Counted from the stretch's first letter, positions 27,227 to 36,323 are shown. The stretch is 64,000 bases of DNA from Gemmobacter sp. 24YEA27 (GCF_030052995.1 NZ_JASJPW010000001.1:3028001-3092000), one strand, 5' to 3'. Numbers and translations are program-made. Notes: generated from the letters alone by a model not told the origin.

Positions 27227-28036
27227 TTACCAGGCGGGAACTGCCGCGCCCTTATAAGCATCGGCATAAGCCGCTTTGACCGCGTCGGACTGGAAGGCTT
27301 CGCGCAGTTTCGCAACCCATTCTGCATCTTTGTCAGCGGTGCGGATCGCGATGAAATTGGTATAGGGGTTGTTTACACCCGATTCCTCGGCGATCCGGTT
27401 GTCGAGCAGGTCAGCCTTGGCCGCCCAGTCGGTATTGACCACCGCCGCGTCAAGGTCGTCAATCGCGCGCCCGACCACACCGGCATCCAGCTCGCGCAGG
27501 TCGAGGTTTTTCGAGTTCTCGGTCACGTCGATCACAGTGGCCAGAATACCGGCTTCCGGGTTGACCTTGATCAGGCCCAGCTGCTCCAGCACCTTGAGCG
27601 CGCGACCGCCATTCGACGGGTCGTTCGGCACGCCGATCACTGCGCCGTCCGGCAGCTCTGCCAGCGAGCCATGTTTCTTCGAATAGACGCCGATCGGGAA
27701 GATCGCGGTGTCGATCTCCGGGATGATCTCATAGCCATGTGCGGCGATCTGCGCTTCGAGATAGGGCAGATGCTGGAAGGCATTGGCGTCGATCTCATTG
27801 CGGGCCAGCGCCTCATTCGGCTGGGTATAATCGTTGAAGATCACCGTCGAGATATCGAGGCCCAGCGGCTTCGCCTGTTCCGCGACCACGGCCCAGACCG
27901 CTTCATCCTCGCCCCCCATAATCCCCACCTTCAGCGCGGCATTATCCGCGAAAGCCGCCGGAGAAAGCGCGGGGGACATAAGAGCGGCAGCGGCAAGCGT
28001 AAGGGCCGCACGGCGGGACAGGGAAAACAACGACAT
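27227..28036 (-). CDS. metQ: Methionine-binding protein of the MetNIQ importer
   Basis: A 269-residue NlpA/MetQ-family periplasmic protein. The signal peptide begins MSLFSLSRRAALTLAAAALM and ends near AAFAD. The mature part opens LKVGIMGGEDEAVWAVVAEQ and has the NDPSNGGRAL and NPYTNFIAI motifs of the family. No cysteine stands at the cleavage site, so unlike E. coli MetQ it is not a lipoprotein; the twin Arg (SRRAALTL) leaves Tat export open. First gene of metQNI. I found no SAM riboswitch in its leader. Confidence 0.93.
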   Translation of the reverse strand: MSLFSLSRRAALTLAAAALMSPALSPAAFADNAALKVGIMGGEDEAVWAVVAEQAKPLGLDISTVIFNDYTQPNEALARNEIDANAFQHLPYLEAQIAAHGYEIIPEIDTAIFPIGVYSKKHGSLAELPDGAVIGVPNDPSNGGRALKVLEQLGLIKVNPEAGILATVIDVTENSKNLDLRELDAGVVGRAIDDLDAAVVNTDWAAKADLLDNRIAEESGVNNPYTNFIAIRTADKDAEWVAKLREAFQSDAVKAAYADAYKGAAVPAW

Positions 28037-28304
28037 GGGGTCAGCCTTCAGAAAATGAAACACGGCGCGAAAAGCCCGCCGCGAGCTGAACGGAATATCA
28101 TTCCTGCCGCAAAAAGGTGCAACCCCTTCGAAGAGAACATTATTTTGATCTGAGCCGCATTCGCAAGACAGAGTTGTCGCTTTCCCGCTTGCCGCAGGAG
28201 TTTTCGCCAGCCCGCGATTTTGCCCGGCGAAGGCCCGCGCGAATCCCCCTTCCGATGCCTCGGGCCGAGCAATAGGGTCAGCCGGAACCTCCTCCGCATC
28301 TCCG

Positions 28305-28667
28305 GTGTCAGACATGCTCAATCTTCCCGTTCCCCTGGTGACGGTCCTTTTGCTGATCGCCTCGAATATCTTCATGACCTACGCCTGGTATGGCCATCTG
28401 AAAGACGGCGCCTCAATGCCGATGTTCAAGGTCATTCTTATCTCCTGGGGCGTCGCCTTCTTTGAATACTGCCTGATGGTTCCGGCGAACCGCATTGGCT
28501 ACACCTATTTCAACGCAGCCCAGCTCAAGACCATCCAGGAGGTGATCACCCTCGCGGTTTTTGCGGCGTTTTCGGTGCTCTATCTCAAGGAATCCCTTGG
28601 CTGGAACCATCTGATCGGCTTCAGCCTGATCGCTCTTGGCGCGTTCTTCATCTTCCAGAAATGGTGA
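28305..28667 (+). CDS. DUF486 small membrane protein (DMT superfamily)
   Basis: A 120-residue protein with four membrane helices. The motifs ASNIFMTYAWYGHLK, SWGVAFFEYCLMVPANRIGY and SLIALGAFFIFQKW are those of DUF486, distant relatives of drug/metabolite exporters, with no known role. A start at ATG 28314 (MLNLPVP) is also possible. It is divergent from metQ and convergent with rne, from which a two-way terminator separates it. Confidence 0.88.
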   Translation: MSDMLNLPVPLVTVLLLIASNIFMTYAWYGHLKDGASMPMFKVILISWGVAFFEYCLMVPANRIGYTYFNAAQLKTIQEVITLAVFAAFSVLYLKESLGWNHLIGFSLIALGAFFIFQKW

Positions 28668-28730
28668 CGCCCCCCCCCGCAGATAAAGACTGGATGGCAA
28701 AGACCGGGCAGCAAAGACCGGGCGGCAAAG

Positions 28731-28759
28731 AAAAAGGGGGCCTGGCGGCCCCCTTTTTT
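28731..28759. terminator. Bidirectional terminator between the DUF486 gene and rne
   Basis: AAAAA-GGGGGCC-TGGC-GGCCCCC-TTTTTT: a 7-bp GC stem flanked by an A-run and a T-run, so it can end transcription from both converging genes. Confidence 0.9.
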
Positions 28760-28773
28760 AATCTCTGCGCGGA

Positions 28774-31700
28774 TCAGCGGCCCTGCGACCACCAGCCCTT
28801 TTTGCGCGGGCGGTCATCATCGCCATCCGCGTCATCGGCCAGACCGGACTGACCCGCATCAGCGACCGGGGCCTCACCCGCATCCGCCACACCGGCAATA
28901 CCAGGATCTGCCGCCATCCTCGCCGGGACCGGTGCCGGAGAAGCCTCAGCCGGGCCACCTGCGGGCGCCTCGGGCGTGGCTTCCGCCGGTGCGGCCTCAA
29001 CCGCTGCAACCTGAGCCCCCGCAACGTCAACCACTGCGACCTCGGCCTCATCGGCCTTCTTCGACCGCGAACGGCTGCTTGCGGCTTTCGGCTTCGCCGC
29101 TGCGCGGCTGCGCGCGGGCTTCTTCGCGGCGGCCGGCTCAGAAGCGACAGCCTCAGGCGCGGCTTCTTCCCCGACAACCGCTGTGCTGGCTTTCGCCCGG
29201 CTGCGGCGCTTTGGTGCCGGGGCGGTGGCAGGAGCCTCTGCCTCAGACGCCACAGCTTCGCCAGCCACGACCGGATCAGTCACAGCGGTTTCAGCCACAA
29301 CCGTGTCGGACACAGCCTTATCAGCCACAACTACCACAGTCTCTGCCGCATCGGCCGCCGCTGCAGCTGCCTTTGCCGCCGCAGATTTCGACCGCGACCG
29401 CGTCGCCCGCTTCGGTTTCGCCGGCGCTGCGGCTTCTGGCGCCACTGCCTCGCTCACGTCACCGGCTGCAACCTCTGCATCGGTGCCGTCAGCGTCATCC
29501 TCATCCGAGCCTTCTTCATCCGACTCGTCGCCCGCATCAGAGCTGCCCTCGGCGCCCTGACCATCACGGCCACCCCGACGACGGCGACGACGACGGCGCT
29601 TCTTCTTGCCGCCCCCTTCTCCGCCTTCCGCCGCAGGCTCGGCCCGGACTGGCGCTGCAACCGCAACTGCCTCTTCCGCGACCTCTTCTTCCTCGTCCAG
29701 GATCTCGTCGACCAGATCCTCATCTTCTTCCTCGACCAGATCGCCCATCAACCCGGCATGGCCAGAGATGACCTGGCTCGGCTCGGGCAGGCTGCGGGTC
29801 GCGGTCTTGAACTTCTCCAGCTCGAAATCGGGCGAGACGAGCGCCGGATCGGCCTCCATCCGCACCGCCATACCGTAGCGGGATTCGATCAGCCCGATAT
29901 GTTCGCGCTTATGGTTAAAGAGGTAGTTGACGATGCCAATCGGCGCCTTCAGCAGCACCTCTTTCGAGCGCTTGCGCGTGCCCTCTTCTTCCAGCGCGCG
30001 CAGGATCGTCAGGGCCATGCTGTCATCCGAACGGATCAGCCCGGTGCCATGGCAATGCGAGCAGGGCTGCGTGGTCGATTCCAGCATCCCCGGACGCAGC
30101 CGCTGGCGCGACATTTCCATCAGGCCAAAGCCCGAGATCCGGCCAACCTGGATCCGCGCACGGTCGGTTTTCAGCCGGTCTTTCAGCCGCTTCTCGACCG
30201 AGGCGTTGTTGCGACGCTCTTCCATGTCGATGAAGTCGATCACGATCAGCCCGGCCAGATCGCGCAGACGCAGCTGGCGGGCGACCTCGTCACAGGCCTC
30301 AAGGTTGGTCTTGAGCGCGGTATCCTCGATGGATCCCTCTTTCGTCGCGCGGCCCGAGTTCACGTCGATGGCGACCAGCGCCTCGGTGATGCCGATGACG
30401 ATGTAGCCGCCGGATTTCAGCTGCACGACCGGATTGAACATGCCGCCGAGATAGCTCTCGACCTGGAAGCGCGCGAAAAGCGGCATCGGCTCGTTATAGA
30501 GCTTCACCTGTTTCGCATGCGCCGGCATGATCATCCGCATGAAGTCTTTGGCGGAACGGTAGCCCGCCTCACCCTCAACCAGCACCTCGTCGATCTCGCG
30601 GCTATAGAGATCGCGGATGGTGCGCTTGATCAGATCGCCTTCCTCATAGATCGCGGCAGGCGCAACCGAGCGCAAAGTCAGATCGCGGATCTGTTCCCAG
30701 AGCCGCATCAGATATTCATAATCGCGCCGGATTTCCGGCTTGGTGCGCTTGGCCCCGGCGGTGCGGATGATCAGGCCCGCGCCTTCCGGCACCTCCAGCT
30801 CGCCCGCGATTTCCTTCAGCTTCTTACGGTCGGCCGCCTGGGTGATCTTGCGCGAGATGCCACCGCCACGCGCAGTATTCGGCATCAGCACGCAGTAACG
30901 CCCGGCAAGCGAGAGATAGGTGGTCAGAGCAGCACCCTTGTTGCCGCGCTCTTCCTTGACGACCTGGACCAGCATGATCTGCCGGACCTTGACCACTTCC
31001 TGGATCTTGTATTTGCGCAGGCGCGACCGGCGCGGGGCGGCGATCTCTTCCGAGACATCCTCTTCCGCAATGGTCTCGATCTCATCTGCACTGGCAGCGG
31101 CGTGATGGTCATGATCGCCATGATCATGGTCGCTGTGATCATGATCTTCATGACCATCCGCAGGCGCGTCATCGCCACGGGCCTCGTCGCCCGCATCGTC
31201 TTCGCCCGCATCAGCTTCACCGGCATCACTTTCACCGGCAGCCTGTTCGACCGCAGCCCGTTCGGACGGCGCGACAGCATCGGGCCCGGTCGAGGCCAGG
31301 CCCTCAGCAACCGCAAGAGCGGAAGCGCCCTCCTCGCCCTCACCGGCCGAGAGATCGATCACATCCATCTCGCTGTGCGAGGCCGCAGCCTCACCTGCCA
31401 CCGGCGCCGAAACGCTGGGATCGGCGGGCGCGCGTTCAGCCCGCGGTGCCGGCTTGCGGCGGCGGGCACGACGATTGTCCTCTTCCTCTTCCTCACGCGC
31501 CATAGCGCGTTCTTCGGCGAGGAGCGCCTGGCGGTCCGCAACCGGGATCTGATAGTAATCCGGATGGATCTCGGCAAAAGCGAGGAAGCCGTGGCGGTTT
31601 CCACCATAATCCACAAAGGCCGCCTGGAGCGAAGGCTCCACCCGCGTCACCTTGGCGAGGTAGATATTCCCCGCGAGCTGGCGCTTGTTTATTGTTTCAA

Positions 31701-31788
31701 AGTCAAATTCTTCAACTTTGTTTCCGTCCACCACAACAACCCGGGTCTCCTCGGGATGGGTGGCGTCGATAAGCATCTTCTTAGCCAT
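28774..31788 (-). CDS. rne: Ribonuclease E
   Basis: A 1004-residue endoribonuclease, the core of RNA decay. The S1 domain is split by a long acidic insert (about residues 95-270) that contains a His/Asp-rich run at about 211-229. The catalytic aspartates are in VAIDVNSGRAT (about 470) and IVIDFIDMEE (about 516), and the Zn-link is CSHCHGTG (about 575). The C-terminal 340 residues are low-complexity: an Arg-rich patch (KKKRRRRRRRRGG), Ala/Glu/Lys repeats, and a final RPRKKGWWSQGR, a tail shared by alphaproteobacterial RNase E. It has a leader of up to about 570 bases, as expected for an autoregulated rne message. Terminator shared with the DUF486 gene. Confidence 0.96.
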   Translation of the reverse strand: MAKKMLIDATHPEETRVVVVDGNKVEEFDFETINKRQLAGNIYLAKVTRVEPSLQAAFVDYGGNRHGFLAFAEIHPDYYQIPVADRQALLAEERAMAREEEEEDNRRARRRKPAPRAERAPADPSVSAPVAGEAAASHSEMDVIDLSAGEGEEGASALAVAEGLASTGPDAVAPSERAAVEQAAGESDAGEADAGEDDAGDEARGDDAPADGHEDHDHSDHDHGDHDHHAAASADEIETIAEEDVSEEIAAPRRSRLRKYKIQEVVKVRQIMLVQVVKEERGNKGAALTTYLSLAGRYCVLMPNTARGGGISRKITQAADRKKLKEIAGELEVPEGAGLIIRTAGAKRTKPEIRRDYEYLMRLWEQIRDLTLRSVAPAAIYEEGDLIKRTIRDLYSREIDEVLVEGEAGYRSAKDFMRMIMPAHAKQVKLYNEPMPLFARFQVESYLGGMFNPVVQLKSGGYIVIGITEALVAIDVNSGRATKEGSIEDTALKTNLEACDEVARQLRLRDLAGLIVIDFIDMEERRNNASVEKRLKDRLKTDRARIQVGRISGFGLMEMSRQRLRPGMLESTTQPCSHCHGTGLIRSDDSMALTILRALEEEGTRKRSKEVLLKAPIGIVNYLFNHKREHIGLIESRYGMAVRMEADPALVSPDFELEKFKTATRSLPEPSQVISGHAGLMGDLVEEEDEDLVDEILDEEEEVAEEAVAVAAPVRAEPAAEGGEGGGKKKRRRRRRRRGGRDGQGAEGSSDAGDESDEEGSDEDDADGTDAEVAAGDVSEAVAPEAAAPAKPKRATRSRSKSAAAKAAAAAADAAETVVVVADKAVSDTVVAETAVTDPVVAGEAVASEAEAPATAPAPKRRSRAKASTAVVGEEAAPEAVASEPAAAKKPARSRAAAKPKAASSRSRSKKADEAEVAVVDVAGAQVAAVEAAPAEATPEAPAGGPAEASPAPVPARMAADPGIAGVADAGEAPVADAGQSGLADDADGDDDRPRKKGWWSQGR

Positions 31789-32357
31789 GTTTTTCCATTG
31801 CGCCCCGGTGGCATAAAGGCCCCCGGCGGCCCTGAGACAGGGCCGGAGAGCAGATCATACGGTTCGGGGCGGCTTGTCTGAGCGCAGACGGCGGGCGCGA
31901 ACGGGCTCAGCCGGCAACAGGTGCCGGTATCGCCAATCGTTACACTGCTCACGCGCCTCATCGCGGTTACGTCCTGGGGGTTCAGGCCCCCACCTTACTG
32001 GCCAGACAGGCACTTCATGGGGAAGCGCTGGTCCATCTGGCAATGTGCACAGCCTTACGGCCGATCCGGCTCCCGGTCATGAGGCGGCGCGGAACGCCGC
32101 GCCATGCCCCGCAAAGGGGAGAGAATTTCTTTGACCGTTACAAAACGGCCATAGCGGGCAACTTACGATCAAAGCTGACTGAAGGGCAATGAAAATCTCT
32201 CGCCCGGCATATGACACCTGCCCAAAGAGAGGGGGCAGAGCCCCCGTCGCGCGTGCCTGGCGCCTCCCCCGGGGTATTTAAATCAAGAGGAAGTTTGCAT
32301 TCCCCAGATCCAAATACCTCCGCCAGAGGCATCCGCAGCCGGTAAAGCGCGCGGCGT
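31789..32357. other. Gene-free stretch: rne leader and intergenic repeat
   Basis: No gene is visible. The part next to rne should hold its promoter and 5' UTR; a small stem (GGGGGTTCAGGCCCCC) lies near 31976-31991. The part next to dctD contains the palindromic repeat at 32225-32340. Confidence 0.5.
32225..32340. repeat. Intergenic palindromic repeat element between rne and dctD
   Basis: GGGGGCAGAGCCCCC forms a small stem. Then GCGCCTCCCCCGGGGTATTT and AAATACCTCCGCCAGAGGC make the arms of a longer imperfect palindrome. The GGGGTATTTAA core and CTCC flanks resemble the element at 10793-10905. Such elements recur between genes in Rhodobacteraceae. Confidence 0.55.
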
Positions 32358-33686
32358 TCAGGTATAATCCGAACGCTGCAGGTTATACTTCGCCATTTTC
32401 TCATTCAGCGTGCGGCGCGGCAGGCACAGCTCTTCCATCACGGCCACGATCGAGCCCTTATGGCGGCGCATCGTATTGTCGATCAGCATCCGCTCAAACG
32501 CTTCAACATATTCCTTCAGCGGCTTGCCTTCGGTGGTCATCGCCGGGCCCGAGGCTTCGTTATCGGCCATCAGCAGGGATGCAATCGAGCCGGAGCCGCG
32601 ACGGTTCTGCAAGACCGCGCGTTCCGCGATATTCACCAGCTGGCGCACATTGCCCGGCCAGGGCGCCTGCAACAGCTGCGCGGCCTCCTGCGCGGTGACC
32701 TGGGGCGCGTCGCAGCCATATTCTTCGGAAAACTGCTCCGAAAGCCGGGTGAAGAGCTGAAGGATATCCTCGCCGCGCGCCCGCAAAGGCGGCAATACGA
32801 TGGTCATTGCGCCGAGCCGGTAAAAGAGATCGGGGCGCAAAGCCTGTTCCAGCGTCAGATCCTGCGCCTGCTGGTTGCGGATCGCAATGATCCGGGTTTC
32901 GGGCGGCAGGCCCTGATCGTTGATGAAGGTCAGAAGCCGCGCCTGCAGCCCCTGGCTCAGTGCCTCGATATCTTCCAGCAGCAATGTGCCGCCCCGTGCC
33001 TCTTCGACCAGCGGGATCGCGCCATCCTCGCCCGGACCAAAGAGTTTGGCGGAAAGCTGATCCTCGGACCAGGCCGCGCAGGAGATCGTCACGAATTTCT
33101 TCGACGCGCGCGGCCCCACCGCATGCAGCGCATGGGCGACAAGGGTTTTGCCGGTGCCGGTCTCGCCATCGATCAGCACATGGCTGTCGGCCTGGCCGAG
33201 ATCGAGGATATCCTCGCGCAGCCGCTCCATCGCGGGCGAGGTACCGACCAGCTTTTGCATGATCGTGGTACCATCGGCCAGCTCGCGGCGCAGCGCCCGG
33301 CTGTCCAGCGTCATCCGCCGTGCATGGGTCGCCTTCTTCGCCAGTTCCGTCATCCGGTCCGGGTTGAACGGCTTTTCCAGGAAATCGAAGGCGCCGACCC
33401 GCATCGCCTCCACCGCCATCGGCACATCGCCATGCCCGGTGATCATGATCACCGGCAAACCGGAATCGAGGCTCATCAGTTTCTTCAGAAACGCCATCCC
33501 ATCCATGCCGGGCATCTTGATATCCGACACCACGACGCCGGAAAAATCCGCGCCGATGGATTTCAGCGCATCTTCCGCCGAAGGATAGGTCTCGGTGTCA
33601 AAGCCCGAGAGCGCCAGCCATTGGCTGATCGAGGCGCGCATATCCGCCTCGTCATCCACGATCGCCACTTTCATCGCGCGTGCCAT
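32358..33686 (-). CDS. DctD-like response regulator, AAA+ domain without the GAFTGA loop
   Basis: A 442-residue regulator: receiver domain with Asp55 (VVVSDIKMPGMDG), AAA+ domain with Walker A GETGTGKT at 174-181, and C-terminal Fis-type helix-turn-helix (SIVAVMEELCLPRRTLNEKM). It pairs with the kinase gene just upstream, as DctBD control C4-dicarboxylate uptake. The loop that touches sigma-54, GAFTGA, is missing: after LFG comes PGEDGAIPLVEEA. The Walker B motif reads GGTLLLEDIEAL, with E-D where D-E is usual. It may therefore not work through sigma-54. ATG 33686 has GAGG five bases upstream. No dctPQM genes are nearby. Confidence 0.85.
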   Translation of the reverse strand: MARAMKVAIVDDEADMRASISQWLALSGFDTETYPSAEDALKSIGADFSGVVVSDIKMPGMDGMAFLKKLMSLDSGLPVIMITGHGDVPMAVEAMRVGAFDFLEKPFNPDRMTELAKKATHARRMTLDSRALRRELADGTTIMQKLVGTSPAMERLREDILDLGQADSHVLIDGETGTGKTLVAHALHAVGPRASKKFVTISCAAWSEDQLSAKLFGPGEDGAIPLVEEARGGTLLLEDIEALSQGLQARLLTFINDQGLPPETRIIAIRNQQAQDLTLEQALRPDLFYRLGAMTIVLPPLRARGEDILQLFTRLSEQFSEEYGCDAPQVTAQEAAQLLQAPWPGNVRQLVNIAERAVLQNRRGSGSIASLLMADNEASGPAMTTEGKPLKEYVEAFERMLIDNTMRRHKGSIVAVMEELCLPRRTLNEKMAKYNLQRSDYT

Positions 33687-33693
33687 ATTGACC

Positions 33694-35469
33694 TCATTCT
33701 GCTGCTTGTCTTGCGTCGCCAAGGATCGGGAGCTGCATCTCGAAGACAGCGCCTCCCTGCGCCCCATCCTGCGCTTCGCCATTATGGGCGGTCAGCCGGC
33801 CGCCCAGATCGGTCACAATCCCGGACGAGATCGCGAGGCCCAGCCCCACGCCCTCACCGGGTTTCTTCGTCGTGTAGAAAGGCTCGAACAGATTATCGAG
33901 ATCGATGATCCCCGGCCCATTGTCGCGCACCGTCAGTGTCGCCGTCTCGCCTGCGGCGAGCAGAAGTTCGATCTGCGGCTTTTCGACTTCGCGCAGCGCG
34001 TCGAGCGCGTTGCGGAGGAGATTGATGATCACCTGTTCCAGCCGGATCCGGTCAGCCATCACCATGACGGGCTGGCGCGGCATGCCGCGCACGATCTTGA
34101 CGACGCGGCTTTTCAGCTGCGGCTCCATCATCGCCAGCGCCGAGGAGACACAGGCGCGCAGGTCCACCGGCTCGAAAGCCTCGCCGCCTTTGCGGGCATA
34201 GGATTTCAGCTGGCGGGTGATAGATCCCATCCGGTCGATCAGATCATCGATCCGCTGGAACGACGACAGCGCCTCTTCCGGCCGTTTGCGCTGCAACAAA
34301 AGCCGCGCGCCCGCGAGATAGGTCTTCATCGCGGCCAGAGGCTGGTTCAGCTCATGGCTGACTGCGGCAGACATCTCGCCCAGAACCGCCAGTTTCGACG
34401 ATTGCTCCAGCGTCTGCTCGGCAACCTGGAGGTTCGCCTCGACCTTTTCGCGCTCGGCGATCTCGCGTTGCAGCCGTACATTCAGCGCCCGCAGTTCCGC
34501 CGATTCGCGGGCCAGCGACCAGGAGCGCGACCAGGCCCGCCGCGTCAGGAAATAAAACGCAATCGACATCAGGATCGCGAACCCCATGATCTCAAGCGCG
34601 AGAATGCCGTTCACCCTTTCGCGGACCTGGGTGTAATCGGTGAAGGTCACGATGCGCCAGCCGCGGAACGGAATACGCGCCTCGGTCTTCATCACCGGAT
34701 CGCCCTGCATCCAGGCGTCGGTGCGCGGCCGCGCCCAGTCAGTCGAGGCCTGGATCGCGCGTTCAAGCGCGCTGAGCGGCTCGCCGCGCGCCATGGCCTC
34801 ATTCAGCGGGCGGCCGCGCCAGGAGGGCACCGTGGTCAGAATGACGGTGCCTTCGGAATTCGTGACCACCACCGCATCATTCAGCCCCGACCAGGCGCGC
34901 TCATATTTCAGGAGATCGACCGAGACGACGATGACGCCGAGGATCTTGCCATCCGAGCGGATCGCCCGGCTGTAGCTGAAATCATAGCCGCCCGATTCAC
35001 GCGGGCTTGAGGTAAAGATCGTCTCATTGGTGCGTTGCGCATCAACGAAATAACCTTCCTGACGGAAGTTCGCCCCCAGGATATTGCGGTTGGTCGCCCC
35101 CACCACGCGGCCATCGATATCGAGAAGCCGGATCGCCGCCACACCGATTTCAGCCTGGAGCGCGATCAGTTTCGCAGAGGTACGCGAGAAGTTCCCATCT
35201 TTCAGTGCCGCGATCAGATCGGGGTCGCGCGCCAGCAGCAAAGGCACCACAGAGGTGCGCTGCAATTCCGAGACAAGGTTGCCGGAATAAAGCGCGAGGC
35301 GCACATCGGAACGGTTGCGGTTGGTTTCGGTAAACCGCTCGGTCAGCCAGCGATTCGAGACCAGCACCACGCCAATGGCCGCCACAACCAGCGCCAGAAT
35401 GACAAGCTTTACCCGCCAGGGAAGACCCTGTGGCTTGTCATTCGGCTGTGTGCTCTCGCTGCGAAACAT
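33694..35469 (-). CDS. DctB-like sensor histidine kinase
   Basis: A 591-residue membrane kinase. TM1 is at about 20-41 (VKLVILALVVAAIGVVLVS), a periplasmic dCACHE sensor domain spans about 45-295 (LLDIDGRVVGATNRN, GYFVDAQRTN), TM2 is at about 300-322, then a coiled coil (SAELRALNVRLQREIAEREK). The phospho-acceptor His is in AAVSHELNQPLAAMKTYLAG, and the ATPase boxes are NLLRNALDAL, DNGPGI and GVGLGLAIS. This is the DctB architecture, sensing C4-dicarboxylates. It ends seven bases before the regulator gene. Confidence 0.88.
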   Translation of the reverse strand: MFRSESTQPNDKPQGLPWRVKLVILALVVAAIGVVLVSNRWLTERFTETNRNRSDVRLALYSGNLVSELQRTSVVPLLLARDPDLIAALKDGNFSRTSAKLIALQAEIGVAAIRLLDIDGRVVGATNRNILGANFRQEGYFVDAQRTNETIFTSSPRESGGYDFSYSRAIRSDGKILGVIVVSVDLLKYERAWSGLNDAVVVTNSEGTVILTTVPSWRGRPLNEAMARGEPLSALERAIQASTDWARPRTDAWMQGDPVMKTEARIPFRGWRIVTFTDYTQVRERVNGILALEIMGFAILMSIAFYFLTRRAWSRSWSLARESAELRALNVRLQREIAEREKVEANLQVAEQTLEQSSKLAVLGEMSAAVSHELNQPLAAMKTYLAGARLLLQRKRPEEALSSFQRIDDLIDRMGSITRQLKSYARKGGEAFEPVDLRACVSSALAMMEPQLKSRVVKIVRGMPRQPVMVMADRIRLEQVIINLLRNALDALREVEKPQIELLLAAGETATLTVRDNGPGIIDLDNLFEPFYTTKKPGEGVGLGLAISSGIVTDLGGRLTAHNGEAQDGAQGGAVFEMQLPILGDARQAAE

Positions 35470-35515
35470 TCCGGTAAAATAGGCTCCGCGCGGGGTTGCC
35501 TCAAGGCGATGGGGG

Positions 35516-36184
35516 TCAGGCCAGCGCCAACCCGCCCATGAGCGAGGCGAAAAGCGCCGCGCCGTCTTTCGACCCGTGCAGCGGCTCGAAAGCGCGTTCA
35601 GGATGCGGCATCATGCCCAGCACGCGGCGGTTCTCTGACAGGACACCGGCGATATCGCCCATCGCGCCATTCGGATTGTCGCCATAGGTAAAGGCGATAC
35701 GGTCCTCGGCCTTCAGCGCCGCCAGCGTCGCGTCATCCACGGTGTAATTGCCGTCGTGATGCGCGATCGGGACCCGGATTTCATCGCCTTTCCGGTAATT
35801 TGCGGTAAAGGCCGACTGTGTGGTCGCGACCTTCAGAGTGATGGTGCGGCAGATATATTGCAGGCCCTTGTTGCGCATCAGCACACCGGGCAAAAGCCGC
35901 ATCTCGGTCAGGATCTGGAAACCGTTGCAGATGCCGATGGCGTAACCGCCGCGCTCGGTATGGGTTTTGACCGCCGCCGAGATCGGCGATTGCGCCGCGA
36001 TGGCGCCGCAGCGCAGGTAATCGCCGTATGAGAACCCACCCGGGATGCCGACAATATCGGTGCCCGCCGGAAGATCGCTGTCCTTGTGCCAGACGCGGGT
36101 GACATCGAAGCCGGCCTTTTCAAAAGCAACGGCAAGGTCACGGTCGCAATTCGAGCCAGGGAAGGTGATGACGGCGGCTTTCAT
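35516..36184 (-). CDS. purQ: Phosphoribosylformylglycinamidine synthase, glutaminase subunit
   Basis: A 222-residue class I glutaminase. The nucleophile Cys86 is in YAIGICNGFQIL and the His/Glu pair is in MMPHPERAFEPLHG. With PurL and PurS it makes FGAM in purine synthesis, supplying ammonia from glutamine. purS and purC, often next to purQ in this group, are not adjacent: the upstream 360 bases hold only repeats and a 31-codon ORF. Confidence 0.95.
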   Translation of the reverse strand: MKAAVITFPGSNCDRDLAVAFEKAGFDVTRVWHKDSDLPAGTDIVGIPGGFSYGDYLRCGAIAAQSPISAAVKTHTERGGYAIGICNGFQILTEMRLLPGVLMRNKGLQYICRTITLKVATTQSAFTANYRKGDEIRVPIAHHDGNYTVDDATLAALKAEDRIAFTYGDNPNGAMGDIAGVLSENRRVLGMMPHPERAFEPLHGSKDGAALFASLMGGLALA

Positions 36185-36225
36185 GGGCGCACTCCGATGG
36201 GCACAGGGTTGGCGGCGGTGCCCTT

Positions 36226-36297
36226 CCTTACTGCGAGCCCGGGCCTTACTGCAAGCCCGCGCCTTACCGGAGCCCCATGCTTCACTGCAAGCCGATG
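36226..36297. repeat. Four tandem copies of an 18-bp unit
   Basis: The units start at 36226, 36244, 36262 and 36280. The first two read CCTTACTGCGAGCCCGGG and CCTTACTGCAAGCCCGCG; the other two are degenerate. They lie in the gap between purQ and recN, outside any convincing gene. Confidence 0.75.
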
Positions 36298-36323
36298 GCC
36301 GGTTCCGGCCTCAGCCAGGCGGC

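Noticed and set aside
28037..28304. SAM riboswitch ahead of metQNI
   Set aside because: I could not find the SAM-II or SAM-I core sequences or the matching pseudoknot in the 268-base leader.
31095..31160. Short regular repeats that could suggest a CRISPR-like array
   Set aside because: They encode the His/Asp run within rne, the units are too short and there are no spacers.
29758..31881. Long plus-strand open frame (about 700 codons) opposite rne
   Set aside because: It is the mirror of the RNase E frame in high-GC DNA; its translation has no domain and rne motifs on the other strand are certain.
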